Below are positions 7,052 to 16,422 of a stretch of DNA of 39,812 nt, piece by piece. This DNA comes from Marinomonas ostreistagni (GTDB taxonomy: Bacteria > Pseudomonadota > Gammaproteobacteria > Pseudomonadales > Marinomonadaceae): positions 1 through 39,812 of the forward strand of contig NZ_JAEMUH010000024.1 of the NCBI RefSeq assembly GCF_016461785.1. Reading direction: 5' to 3'. The notes under the pieces were generated by a model. It was not told the DNA's origin, ran no database searches, and saw nothing but the letters and a program-made list of their open reading frames with translations. The number at the start of each line of letters is the position of its first letter. Position 1 is the first letter of the stretch. Made by a program: the position numbers and the translations under genes.

Positions 7052-10000
7052 AGTAGCGTATCCATTATTTTGCGAAGAACGTTAGCCGCTTCATCAAAGT
7101 CATATCGGTTCAACAGTGATTCAACTTGAGCGAGGTCTTTATGAATATCTGTACCTGCTTGTGCATTGACTAAAGCACGGACACTGCCATTAGCCTTAGT
7201 GTCAAAGGCATCGACCAAAGCTAATAAATCTTGGCAGGACGAAAGGCTTAAAGTATGAGGTGTTGATGTACTCGTACTTAGGTTGTTTTCTGATGTATCT
7301 TCAGACGTACATAGGAAAGCAATAGTCTTGCATATCGCCATCGCCTCTTGGGCAAACGTCTCAAAAGCTTCCTGTGTAAACTGTCCAGATATAGTATCTT
7401 GCTCCAGTGTTTGTGCCTGTTTATATAGGCTTGTCGCCCCCAAGTTCCCTGCCACGCCTTTTAATGTATGAAAAATATGTGACAGCTCTTCTTGGCTATC
7501 TTCTAAAATAGCGTTTCGGGCTTTCTCTATATTAGTGGTTGCCGTCAAACTAAAAGAGCTTAAAAGTTTTAAGTAGAATTGTGGTTCTACGCCCAATCGA
7601 TTTAAAGAGCCTTGAACATCAACATTTGGAAGCGCATTTAGCATCCGTTGTGTGAGCTTTTCAGATGTTATTTCATTTGGAGCACCTGTATTTACTGGAG
7701 ATCCATTCAAATTAACGTATTTCAAAATGACATCTTGAAGTTGCTGACGATTGATCGGCTTGGACACATGGTCATCCATTCCTGACTTAATCGCTTTTTG
7801 AATATCTTGTGCTGATGTATTGGCGGTAAGGGCAATAATCGGAAGGTTTTTATAGTTTTCACCCAATGCTCTGATTTCTTTGCAGGCATCGTAGCCGTCC
7901 ATAATAGGCATCTGAATGTCCATTAAGATCAAATCAAAATGGTCCTGTTGAACCGCATGGATAGCCTCTTGACCATTATTGGCGAGAACAAATGGTATCA
8001 GCCACTGTTTAAAAATTTCGCTAATGACTAATTGGTTAATCTCATTGTCTTCCACAATTAACACTTTAACTTGAGCTAAGGCACTGGGATCTGCAATGTT
8101 GATTGATTGCACGTTTTCCAGTGTATTCCATGTGGAAGCACTATGGCTTTCTCTGTTGGTAGAGGACATGCAGTCCAATAGCGAAGATTGTGAAATGGGG
8201 GGCGACAGCAACTTAACTGAAGTGTGCCAAGCTTGGTAGCCAGTATCGTTCTCCTCATAATCAACCAAAATAAGGCTTGATAAATTTTGGGCTGCTGCGA
8301 TGTGATTTAGAGAGCTTAGCAAAGCCTCTAACTCACTTGAAATGTAATAGCTATCGACAATGATGTAGTCGTAATTGATATCGCTTTGTAACAGCTTTTT
8401 AGCTTCAAGGTGAGTACTGCAAACATCGAGCTGCATTTGAAAGGCTTTGGCATAGCGAATGTAGTTTTGTCGACTGATACCAACAAAATCAATCAGTAAA
8501 ATTCGAGACTTAACGAGCTCTCCTCTTACCTTATTAGGGATATTTTCCGGCTCATTTTTATTGACCTTTAAGGGGAGAGTGAAACGGAAAATACTGCCTT
8601 TGTTTAATTGGCTTTCGGCGCTAATTTGCCCGCCCATAAGTTCTACTAAGCTTTTACATATGGAAAGCCCAAGGCCTGTACCACCAAATTTTCGTGTTGT
8701 AGAAACGTCTGCTTGACTGAATGGTGAGAAGAGTTTGGCAACCTGATCATCAGACATCCCATTGCCTGTATCATTCACGGAAAACTCTAACTCAACAAAT
8801 TCTCCCTTAGTATGGATGACTTTTACATAAACAATGACTTCTCCTGAGCTGGTGAATTTAAGTGCATTGCTGACTAAATTACTTAGGACCTGCCCTATAC
8901 GTAATGGGTCTCCAATTAAATGTTCGGGAACATTGCTATCAATGCCTGTGAGTAAGTGAATGTGTTTAGACTTAGCGACGCTTTGGTGAATCAAAGCGTG
9001 CTCATCAATAACATGTTCGAGTGAAAAGGGAATTTCCTCTATATCCAGCTTACCTGCCTCCATTTTGGAGAAATCTAAAATATCATTAATAATACGTAGC
9101 AAGCTGTTGGCAGATGTATTGACCTTTTGCATCAGCTCTTGTTGGTTGGATTTATTTGGTGAAATCAGGCACGCTTCCGTCAGACCAATAATGGCGTTCA
9201 TTGGTGTTCGAATTTCATGGCTGATATTTGCTAAGAAGCGGTTTTTCGCTTCTGAGGCTTGATGAGCATCTTTCAGGGCATTTTCTAGGATCGTTGCCAT
9301 AGCTCGAGATTCTGTAATATCCGTACGTACGGCAATGTAACGTTCGACTTTTCCGGTGACACCTTTGATAGGAAGTATGGTTGCATTCACCCAATAAATA
9401 CTGCCATTTTTACGGAAGTTCTTAATTTCCCCAGACCATATCTGCCCACTGGAAATGGTACGCCACAATGTTCGAAAAAAGGCAGGTGGGTGTTCATCTG
9501 ATTTTAAAATACGATGGTTTTCTCCAATCAGCTCACTTGGTTCATAGCCTGAAATCTCACAAAACTTATCATTAACGTAAGTAATATTACCTCTTTGATC
9601 TGTGATACTGACGATTGCATGCTCATCCAGTGCTTGTTTTTGATAGCCAACTTCATTCAATAACTCAGAGATCTTACGCTTGTTTGTGATATCGCTTAGC
9701 ACCGACCTACTAATTAACTTGGCTAGAAAGAAAGCACTGGTCAGTAGAAAAATTATGATTACTTGATCCCAAACTGTTAAAGATATCTTTGGGTAATCGG
9801 TTTTGATCGCCAGATGCCAAGTAGGGATGTAAGAGTGAGGTGAGTGCTCGATGCTCTTCGGAAAGGCGGCACTATAAAGTATATGGGATTGACGCTTCTC
9901 TGAATAAACTTCTCCCTGAGCTAATGTGCTCTTTTCTAGTTCTAGGAAACGAAAATTGGAAGAGGATAGTAGGTGATCCCAATGATCTTCTTTGTCTAAA

Positions 10001-11424
10001 TGAAGTAAGACTCTATTTGCTTCGTTTAAAAGAAAGATATTTTTGTTGTTTGGGAAGTACTGCTTTAATAATGAAGCAATGCGCTCAAATCGATAAGTGA
10101 ATATGAGCAAGCCAATATTTTTATCTTCAGAATTGAAAATAGGGGCCCCAACTTTCAAAATTGGAGTTAGAGGCATTGTCGGCTTATTTTTGATATGGGC
10201 CAAGCTCACATGTGATACAAAAAACTCATTTCTTTCGAGTGAACTTCCCAATCCTTTCTCAAGGGTATAATCAATATCACCAAAATGTTTTCCAGCTGAA
10301 AAAATGGGAGTAGAACGATTATTATCAAGTCGCGCGACTTCATCTCCTTCATGATTAAGCACTGATATGTAGTCATAACGCTCTGAAGAAAGGCTGTAGC
10401 CCTCAAAGAAACTCTGGAACTTTTCTCGATAACTGGTGCTGTATATAAGCGCATTTGGGTCAATAAGAAATGACTTTTTGACCGACTGTATATCGTGAAC
10501 AACCTGCTCGATTTCTTTATGAATCCCTATAATAGCATTACGCACGGTCACTTCAGAGACGCGTTGACTTTGCTTTAAACTAGCACTCCATTGCAACCAG
10601 AATACGAGAGATAAAATTAAAAAACTCAGTGCTAGTAAGGCAATAAAAGCTTGCCAAAATGTGTGGCTGGAGGGTCTAGAGTAGTGTAGCTCTTGAATAT
10701 ATTTTATCTCACTCCCTAGATAGCGACTGTAGAAGTTTGAGCCCAGTAGGAAACTTGATATTAGACTGCTTATAATAATTATGGAGATTAAAAATTGTTC
10801 TTTTGAGATATTTAAATAGTGGTTTTCTAAGTTTTTATATGTGCTCATCGGTGAGTAAAGATAATCACTTAAAATTTGGATGATAATAATGCAGAAAACC
10901 AGCATGATAGGTCGAGTGAAATAACGGTAATCAAGCATTGAGGGACGTTTCAAAACTCTACTAACTAACTTGCAAGCATAAAACGCAAAGGTAATGATTG
11001 AAAATGTTATTATAGACCATAGCCAGAACATAGGAGATCTTAAAGCAGTAAGTGCGCTTAATCCTTCTGATTCGAGGGTAGATAGGTTTAAAGTAATGAC
11101 AAGTAAACTCACTAATGCGCTATGAATATTGAGTAAATTGCAGTGTTCATTACTAATAGAATTAAATCTAAAAACAACCAAAAAAGACATTACGAAAGCT
11201 GACGCATACCAAATAAGTATGGGAAGAATATTGGTAATGTGTGATTCGTGATCAAAATAGATGTTATGAAAAATTAATTCTGTGCAACTAACGCCTGAAA
11301 CAAGGGCAATACTTCCGCGCAATGTTCGATAAAATGTTGAGATTGTTATACCACTACTAAGCTCTCTGAATGCTGCATAGATTGACGTATACCCGATAAT
11401 GAGCGCGCTAAAAATCCAAATCAT
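7048..11424 (-). CDS. Large membrane-bound hybrid sensor histidine kinase with receiver and HPt domains
   Basis: A 1458-residue multi-domain sensor. The first ~250 residues hold about seven membrane helices, like MASE-type sensors; a further helix precedes a ~250-residue extracytoplasmic region with Cache-like character, closed by another helix near 580. Then come PAS (GYEPSELIGENH), HisKA with HEIRTP (His736), HATPase_c (NALKFTSSG, NDTGNGM, GGTGLGLSI), a degenerate receiver around 960-1080 lacking the usual acidic pair, a complete receiver (EDNEIN, Asp1169 in LMDIQMP) and an HPt domain with HTLKG (His1319). This implies a full phosphorelay ending in the adjoining HD-GYP regulator. The ligand is unknown. 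The start ATG has no strong Shine-Dalgarno sequence. Confidence 0.88.
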   Translation of the reverse strand: MIWIFSALIIGYTSIYAAFRELSSGITISTFYRTLRGSIALVSGVSCTELIFHNIYFDHESHITNILPILIWYASAFVMSFLVVFRFNSISNEHCNLLNIHSALVSLLVITLNLSTLESEGLSALTALRSPMFWLWSIITFSIITFAFYACKLVSRVLKRPSMLDYRYFTRPIMLVFCIIIIQILSDYLYSPMSTYKNLENHYLNISKEQFLISIIIISSLISSFLLGSNFYSRYLGSEIKYIQELHYSRPSSHTFWQAFIALLALSFLILSLVFWLQWSASLKQSQRVSEVTVRNAIIGIHKEIEQVVHDIQSVKKSFLIDPNALIYSTSYREKFQSFFEGYSLSSERYDYISVLNHEGDEVARLDNNRSTPIFSAGKHFGDIDYTLEKGLGSSLERNEFFVSHVSLAHIKNKPTMPLTPILKVGAPIFNSEDKNIGLLIFTYRFERIASLLKQYFPNNKNIFLLNEANRVLLHLDKEDHWDHLLSSSNFRFLELEKSTLAQGEVYSEKRQSHILYSAAFPKSIEHSPHSYIPTWHLAIKTDYPKISLTVWDQVIIIFLLTSAFFLAKLISRSVLSDITNKRKISELLNEVGYQKQALDEHAIVSITDQRGNITYVNDKFCEISGYEPSELIGENHRILKSDEHPPAFFRTLWRTISSGQIWSGEIKNFRKNGSIYWVNATILPIKGVTGKVERYIAVRTDITESRAMATILENALKDAHQASEAKNRFLANISHEIRTPMNAIIGLTEACLISPNKSNQQELMQKVNTSANSLLRIINDILDFSKMEAGKLDIEEIPFSLEHVIDEHALIHQSVAKSKHIHLLTGIDSNVPEHLIGDPLRIGQVLSNLVSNALKFTSSGEVIVYVKVIHTKGEFVELEFSVNDTGNGMSDDQVAKLFSPFSQADVSTTRKFGGTGLGLSICKSLVELMGGQISAESQLNKGSIFRFTLPLKVNKNEPENIPNKVRGELVKSRILLIDFVGISRQNYIRYAKAFQMQLDVCSTHLEAKKLLQSDINYDYIIVDSYYISSELEALLSSLNHIAAAQNLSSLILVDYEENDTGYQAWHTSVKLLSPPISQSSLLDCMSSTNRESHSASTWNTLENVQSINIADPSALAQVKVLIVEDNEINQLVISEIFKQWLIPFVLANNGQEAIHAVQQDHFDLILMDIQMPIMDGYDACKEIRALGENYKNLPIIALTANTSAQDIQKAIKSGMDDHVSKPINRQQLQDVILKYVNLNGSPVNTGAPNEITSEKLTQRMLNALPNVDVQGSLNRLGVEPQFYLKLLSSFSLTATTNIEKARNAILEDSQEELSHIFHTLKGVAGNLGATSLYKQAQTLEQDTISGQFTQEAFETFAQEAMAICKTIAFLCTSEDTSENNLSTSTSTPHTLSLSSCQDLLALVDAFDTKANGSVRALVNAQAGTDIHKDLAQVESLLNRYDFDEAANVLRKIMDTLL

Positions 11425-11820
11425 TCGTTTTTATATTCCAAAAAGCTATAAAAAGTAGTCGGTAAAAGTAAAAAATTCTTTCATTGACCTTACCAAAATT
11501 AAGGGCCAATTGTGTAGCTGAAACATGATAAATCACTAATAAAGTAAATTTTGTTACTCTACTGATGTCTTAATATCGGAATTTCTTTATAGGTGAATGA
11601 TTTGTTAAACGATAGATAGCCGAATGATGGGAACATTCACTTTTACAAGGATAATCAATTCAGCATGTTCTTCTTATCTTACTAGCACTTAAGCTGTGTG
11701 CTAACCAACATATGTTGTGAAACGTTAGAATCAAGGCGTTGTCTGAGTTACTTTTTATGTCATGACCAAATTCAGGCATACTATCGATTTATTAAGTCGC
11801 AAGTAAGGGTGATCAGAGTC
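11425..11820. other. Divergent intergenic region between the sensor kinase and the LRR-kinase gene
   Basis: About 400 AT-rich bases that must hold the promoters of both flanking genes. The frame of the LRR-kinase is open back to 11698, but that stretch lacks repeat character and is treated as leader. I found no clear operator, terminator or RNA gene here. Confidence 0.45.
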
Positions 11821-13011
11821 GTGCACACTTTAGAACAGCTACGTAATGGAGCATTACAAGGCGTCAAACGTCTACAGCTGAGTGCTGATTTAAGCGTTTT
11901 TCCTGATGAGATATTTACTCTGGCGGACTCTTTAGAAGTGTTGGACCTGTCGAATAATCGCTTGAGTGATCTTCCTGAAGATTTAACGCGGCTGACGAAT
12001 CTGAAGATCTTGTTTGCGTCGAATAACTGCTTTTCCCATGTGCCCGATGTGCTGGAAAAAATGCCTAAGCTAGAGATGATTGGTTTTAAGCATAATCAGA
12101 TTCAGACAGTATCGGAAACGTGTTTGCCTAAACAAACTCGTTGGCTCATTTTAACGGATAATGCCATCAAATCATTGCCAGAAAGCATCGGCTCACTGAC
12201 TCGACTAGAGAAGTGTGCTTTAGCTGGTAATCAAATTTCAGCGCTTCCAGACTCATTTGCCCAGCTGAAAAATCTTGGCTTGCTGCGCATTTCAGCGAAT
12301 GCTTTAGCCGAGTTTCCAGATGTGCTGCTTGACCTACCAAAACTGGCTTGGCTGGCGTTTTCGGGTAACCCGTTTTGCCCCACTCAAGATGAGCACTTGG
12401 AGTTTGTTCAGGTGCATTCTGCAGATGTTTCGCTTCACGAAGTATTGGGAATGGGAGCATCTGGACTGATTTCTCGTGCCACATGGCAGAACAATGTACA
12501 CGGTTTTGCTGAGCAAGTAGCGGTAAAGGTGTTTAAAGGTGAAGTGACCAGTGACGGCTTCCCCGCAGATGAGTTAGACGCCTGTTTAACCGTCGGAGGA
12601 CATGAGAACTTAGTGAAACCGTTGGCGCATATTCACGAGCCAAATTACGCTGCTTTAGTGATGGACCTGATTCCGTCGGACTACTACAACCTAGGACAGC
12701 CGCCGAGCTTAGAAACGTGTACTCGTGACACCTTTACCCAAGGGCAAGCATTTAGTTCAGAGCAAGCTGACTTCATCATTGCGCAAATGCGCGATCTGGT
12801 TGCGCACTTAGAAAGCAAGCAAGTTAGTCATGGGGATTTATACGCCCATAATGTACTGATTAATCAAGCAGGACATATTCTATTCGGTGACTTTGGCGCT
12901 GCGTCAAAATACCACAATCTAACGGCTCAACAACAAGAGGGCGTTCGAGCGATTGAACGTCGCGCGTTAGCGTATTTCGAGGAAGATATCCGCGGACTTG
13001 TGACAGCTTGA
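11821..13011 (+). CDS. Leucine-rich-repeat protein with C-terminal small protein kinase domain
   Basis: A 396-residue protein. Residues ~15-205 are leucine-rich repeats of the bacterial LxxLxLxxNxLxxLP type (for example LEVLDLSNNRLSDLPEDL). Residues ~210-396 are a compact eukaryotic-like kinase with a glycine loop GMGASG, VAVK (Lys236), the catalytic loop HGDLYAHN (Asp339, Asn344) and GDFG (Asp357). All core catalytic residues are present, but the C-lobe after DFG is only about 40 residues, much shorter than in a typical kinase. The GTG at 11821 is preferred to the GTG at 11698 because homologues, as I recall, begin with HTLEQLR and an AAGGG lies upstream. No signal peptide. The substrate is unknown, and no partner phosphatase is adjacent. 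Confidence 0.8.
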   Translation: MHTLEQLRNGALQGVKRLQLSADLSVFPDEIFTLADSLEVLDLSNNRLSDLPEDLTRLTNLKILFASNNCFSHVPDVLEKMPKLEMIGFKHNQIQTVSETCLPKQTRWLILTDNAIKSLPESIGSLTRLEKCALAGNQISALPDSFAQLKNLGLLRISANALAEFPDVLLDLPKLAWLAFSGNPFCPTQDEHLEFVQVHSADVSLHEVLGMGASGLISRATWQNNVHGFAEQVAVKVFKGEVTSDGFPADELDACLTVGGHENLVKPLAHIHEPNYAALVMDLIPSDYYNLGQPPSLETCTRDTFTQGQAFSSEQADFIIAQMRDLVAHLESKQVSHGDLYAHNVLINQAGHILFGDFGAASKYHNLTAQQQEGVRAIERRALAYFEEDIRGLVTA

Positions 13012-13049
13012 TTGGTCGGGTGACATTATCCCGCATAAAAAAACACATA

Positions 13050-13077
13050 AAAAAGCCCAGCAACTGCTGGGCTTTTT
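13050..13077. terminator. Bidirectional terminator between convergent genes
   Basis: AGCCCAGC (13054-13061) and GCTGGGCT (13066-13073) form a perfect stem around AACT, flanked by A on the left and T on the right. It can serve both the LRR-kinase gene and the minus-strand carboxynorspermidine synthase gene. Confidence 0.9.
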
Positions 13078-13111
13078 AAGATGACGAATACGCTATTCTT
13101 TTTTACAAAGA

Positions 13112-14356
13112 TTATGCGTTGTATTCGAAAGGACGGTCGCCGTCTTCGTCTTGGATACGAGTTGGAAGACCCATCTCGTTCAGTAGACCTAGGAATGGGC
13201 GAGGGTCTAGTTGCTCAACGTTACGCATTTCTGCGCAGTCCCAAGTGCCGTTTGCAACAAGGATCGCCGCTGCAACCGGTGGAACGCCAGCTGTGTAAGA
13301 GATACCTTGGCTGCCCACTTCGTTGTAAGCGTCTTTGTGATCAGCAACGTTGTAGATGAAAACTTCTTTCTCTACACCGTCTTTGATACCTTTCACTTTG
13401 TCACCGATACAGGTATTACCTGTGTAATCTGGTGCTAGAGAAGATGGATCAGGCAGAACGGCTTTCACTACTTTAAGTGGTACCACTTCAAGACCTTCAG
13501 CTGTTTTAACTGGCTGCTCTGACAATAGACCTAGGCTCTTCAATACGGTGAAAACGTTGATGTAATGCTCACCAAAGCCCATCCAGAAACGTACGTTTGG
13601 TACGTCTAGGTTTTGTGAAATTGAGTGCACTTCGTCGTGACCACTCATGTAAGACGTTTGCTTACCTACCACAGGTAGGTCGTCAGTACGGCTTACTTCA
13701 AACATTTTGTTGACGTTCCACTCGCGATTTTGCCAAGAGTACACAACACCGGTAAATTCACGGAAGTTGATTTCTGGGTCGAAGTTAGTCGCGAAGTACT
13801 TGCCATGACTACCTGCGTTGATATCGATGATGTCGATGTCACTTACGCTGTCGAAGTAGTGATTGTACGCAAGGGCTGCGTAGGCGTTTACCACACCTGG
13901 ATCAAAACCTACACCCAGAATCGCTGTGATGCCTTTTTCTTTGCAGGCTTCACGACGTTTCCATTCGTAGTTTGCGTACCATGGTGGAGTTTCACAAATT
14001 TTCGTTGGATCTTCGTGGATCGCTGTGTCTAGGTAAGCAACGCCTGCTTCCATACATGCTTCAAGAACAGACATGTTGATGAAGGCAGAACCCACGTTGA
14101 TAACGATCTCAGAGTTGGTTTCATTGATCAGTTTAACCGTCGCGGCAACATCTAGAGCGTCAAGAGCATATGCCTGAATGCGGCCCTCAACTTTCATAGC
14201 GCCTTTTTCGTGGACACTGGCAACGATATCTTCGCATTTCGCAACGCTGCGTGAGGCAATGGCGATATCGCCCAGTGTGTCATTGTGTTGGGCGCATTTG
14301 TGAGCCACAACGCGTGCAACCCCTCCGGCACCGATAATCAGTACGTTCTTTTTCAT
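13112..14356 (-). CDS. Carboxynorspermidine synthase (saccharopine dehydrogenase family)
   Basis: A 414-residue NAD(P)H-dependent enzyme that condenses aspartate semialdehyde with 1,3-diaminopropane (or putrescine) to give carboxynorspermidine (or carboxyspermidine). The N-terminal Rossmann motif GAGGVARVVAHKC, the segment INVGSAFINMSVLEACM and GVGFDPGVVNAYAALA are typical of the saccharopine dehydrogenase-like family, and the length matches the Vibrio enzyme. The gene lies 35 bp downstream of the decarboxylase that acts next in the pathway. The aminotransferase/decarboxylase that makes diaminopropane in Vibrio is not in this window, so the substrate may be putrescine with spermidine as product. 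A GGAG lies about 10 bases before the ATG. Confidence 0.9.
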   Translation of the reverse strand: MKKNVLIIGAGGVARVVAHKCAQHNDTLGDIAIASRSVAKCEDIVASVHEKGAMKVEGRIQAYALDALDVAATVKLINETNSEIVINVGSAFINMSVLEACMEAGVAYLDTAIHEDPTKICETPPWYANYEWKRREACKEKGITAILGVGFDPGVVNAYAALAYNHYFDSVSDIDIIDINAGSHGKYFATNFDPEINFREFTGVVYSWQNREWNVNKMFEVSRTDDLPVVGKQTSYMSGHDEVHSISQNLDVPNVRFWMGFGEHYINVFTVLKSLGLLSEQPVKTAEGLEVVPLKVVKAVLPDPSSLAPDYTGNTCIGDKVKGIKDGVEKEVFIYNVADHKDAYNEVGSQGISYTAGVPPVAAAILVANGTWDCAEMRNVEQLDPRPFLGLLNEMGLPTRIQDEDGDRPFEYNA

Positions 14357-14391
14357 GGTATTACTATCTCCAGTGTTGAAATGATGCAGCC

Positions 14392-15504
14392 TTAGGAAAG
14401 GTTGTGCATAAAGTCGTCGTAGTCAAATTCGCGCACCAGTTCAATGGTACCGTCTAATTGTTTCACCGCGATGGATGGCATTTTGACGCCGTTGAACCAG
14501 TTTTTCTTCACCATGGTGTAGCCTGCCGCATCTTCAATGGAGATACGATCACCAACTTTGAGTTCATGGTTGAATTTAAATTCGCCAAAGATATCGCCCG
14601 CCAGACAAGATTTACCACAGATCATGTATTCATGATCGCCATCACATGGGGTCATGCGAGCATTTTCACGGTAAATCAAAAGATCCAGCATATGGGCTTC
14701 GATTGAGCTGTCGACAATGGCTAAGTTCTTGCCATTGTACAAGGTGTCCAATACGGTCACCTCAAGGGTAGTGCTCTTTGTGATCGAGGCTTCACCTGGT
14801 TCTAGGTAAACCTGGACACCGTATTTCTCTGAGAACGCTTTCAAGCGTGCACAGAATTGGTCGATTGGGTAGCCTTCACCAGTGAAGTGAATACCGCCAC
14901 CTAGGCTGATCCACTGCATCTTTTCGATTAGGTAGCCAAAGCGTTCTTCGATCAAGGTGAGCATTTCGTCAAAACGATCAAAATTATTGTTCTCACAGTT
15001 GTTGTGGAACATAAAGCCTGAGATGTCATCGATCACGCTTTCAATGCGTTTCGGGTCCCATTCGCCAAGGCGGCTAAATGGACGAGCAGGATCAGCAATG
15101 ATGAACTCCGAGGTGCTGACTTGAGGGTTCACGCGCAGACCACGGGTCTTGTCTTGGCTCGCTTCTTTAAAGCGCTCAAATTGACCGATGGTGTTGAAGA
15201 TGATTTTGTCGCTGTGCGCCAGGACTTCTTCAATTTCATTGTCCGCATACGCCACACTGTAGGCGTGTGTCTCGCCAGCAAATTTCTCTTTGCCTAGGCG
15301 TACTTCGTACAAAGAGGAAGAGGTCGTGCCATCCATGTACTCTTGCATGAGGTCAAATACCGACCAAGTAGCAAAGCACTTCAAGGCCAACAGTGATTTT
15401 GCGCCGGAGTGTTTGCGCACGTAAGCGATCTTCTCTAAATTCTTTAGCAGTTTCGCTTTATCAATGAGGTAGTAAGGTGTTTGTAACATGGCGGTCAGCC
15501 CCAT
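14392..15504 (-). CDS. nspC: Carboxynorspermidine decarboxylase
   Basis: A 370-residue PLP-dependent alanine-racemase-fold decarboxylase that removes CO2 from carboxynorspermidine or carboxyspermidine to give the triamine. LALKCF holds the PLP lysine, with the conserved DGTTSSSLYEVRLG, HNNCEN, SLGGGIHFTGEGY, YLEPGEA and AGYTMVKKNWFNG segments matching the Vibrio NspC pattern. Start choice is uncertain: the ATG at 15504 has no Shine-Dalgarno, and a second ATG at 15489 (beginning MLQTPYYLI) also fits family starts. It is first in a two-gene operon with the synthase. NspC products influence biofilm formation in Vibrio, which fits the c-di-GMP-rich surroundings only loosely. Confidence 0.9.
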   Translation of the reverse strand: MGLTAMLQTPYYLIDKAKLLKNLEKIAYVRKHSGAKSLLALKCFATWSVFDLMQEYMDGTTSSSLYEVRLGKEKFAGETHAYSVAYADNEIEEVLAHSDKIIFNTIGQFERFKEASQDKTRGLRVNPQVSTSEFIIADPARPFSRLGEWDPKRIESVIDDISGFMFHNNCENNNFDRFDEMLTLIEERFGYLIEKMQWISLGGGIHFTGEGYPIDQFCARLKAFSEKYGVQVYLEPGEASITKSTTLEVTVLDTLYNGKNLAIVDSSIEAHMLDLLIYRENARMTPCDGDHEYMICGKSCLAGDIFGEFKFNHELKVGDRISIEDAAGYTMVKKNWFNGVKMPSIAVKQLDGTIELVREFDYDDFMHNLS

Positions 15505-15653
15505 CGTTGAAAAGGCGGTATTCTAGTAGAAAGGTATTCTGGTGACTAGCGCGAAACATGCGAATTTTAGACATTTTTACAGGGTATTTGCGGCAAAAAT
15601 GCATCGAAGATGGCGAATCGTATTTTGTTAGTCGAATGTCTATTTTGATACAG

Positions 15654-15681
15654 AAAAACGACCTCGATAGAGGCCGTTTTT
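15654..15681. terminator. Terminator of the four-helix-protein gene (minus strand)
   Basis: AAAAACG-A-CCTC and GAGG-C-CGTTTTT pair around GATA with one mismatch. Read on the minus strand it follows the gene ending at 15713 by about 30 bp and ends in a T run; the A/T ends also allow function on the plus strand. Confidence 0.85.
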
Positions 15682-15712
15682 GCGATTCCACTAAAGCACT
15701 AACTAAAAGCCC

Positions 15713-16168
15713 TTAATGAGTTGTCATTTGCAGAGCTTTCATTTCATCATGACACTCTCGCATTCGAGCTTGGACCGCACGCAAAGCTCGCTCGCAGCCG
15801 GAAGGTTGATCGAGTTTGAGTGCCTCATCGAGCTCTTCGAGGACTTTGTCTTCGACCTCTTCTAGTTGGTCAACGTAAGTATGTTCGGTGGAGGCTTTAG
15901 TGACTTTATCCAACAATTTAGTATAAGCCTGACGTGCTTCCACCTCTAAATTAGAGCCTTCTTCAATATGGCCTTTCTCAGCAATCGCGAAAGGTTGTAA
16001 TTCACTGACGGCGGCTTCTTTCGCCTCGATCATTTTGTTAAACATTCGTTCTACACGAGGGCTGTCTACTTCCTGTTTTGCTTTTTCGTAGAATTCAATA
16101 CCACCATTCATGACTTTGATAATGTCCGCGACATGTTTCGTTTCAATTGCTTGTGTTTGGTTTTGCAT
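15713..16168 (-). CDS. PA2169-like (DUF2383) four-helix-bundle protein
   Basis: A 151-residue, highly charged, all-helical cytoplasmic protein without signal or membrane segment. The pattern of two long helical hairpins (VADIIKVMNGGIEFYEKAKQ at the start, CERALRAVQARMRECHDEMK at the end) fits ferritin-like DUF2383 proteins of unknown function, some of which are stress-induced. The glutamates are not arranged in an obvious ExxH di-iron motif that I can confirm. GGAGAG precedes the ATG and a terminator follows, so it is likely a single-gene unit. Confidence 0.65.
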   Translation of the reverse strand: MQNQTQAIETKHVADIIKVMNGGIEFYEKAKQEVDSPRVERMFNKMIEAKEAAVSELQPFAIAEKGHIEEGSNLEVEARQAYTKLLDKVTKASTEHTYVDQLEEVEDKVLEELDEALKLDQPSGCERALRAVQARMRECHDEMKALQMTTH

Positions 16169-16382
16169 CGTTCTCTCCTTTCATTCGTCCAATCTTAGTT
16201 AAGTCGAGAAGACGTTTCGCAACGTGTTGTTTATTAGATTTGATGATAAGGATTGAGTTTTCAAGCAAAATGGGATGACTGCACGCTTGCTTCACGTTAA
16301 CTGTTCATTGTTCGCTTAATTGTCAGAAAAGCAGACAACTTGTCGTGGTTTATTGCGTTATTCAAAGTGAGGATTGTATAGA

Positions 16383-16409
16383 AAGGCTTCACTGAGTCAG
16401 TGAAGCCTT
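16383..16409. terminator. Terminator of the aminotransferase gene (minus strand)
   Basis: AAGGCTTCACTGA (16383-16395) and TCAGTGAAGCCTT (16397-16409) form a perfect 13-bp inverted repeat with a single central base. On the minus strand it follows the stop codon and continues into TTTCTAT. Confidence 0.85.
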
Positions 16410-16422
16410 GGTCGATCTGGTG

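Noticed and set aside
11698..11820. N-terminal extension of the LRR-kinase from the GTG at 11698
   Set aside because: The extra 41 residues lack repeat character and ribosome-site support, and homologues appear to start at the HTLEQLR position.
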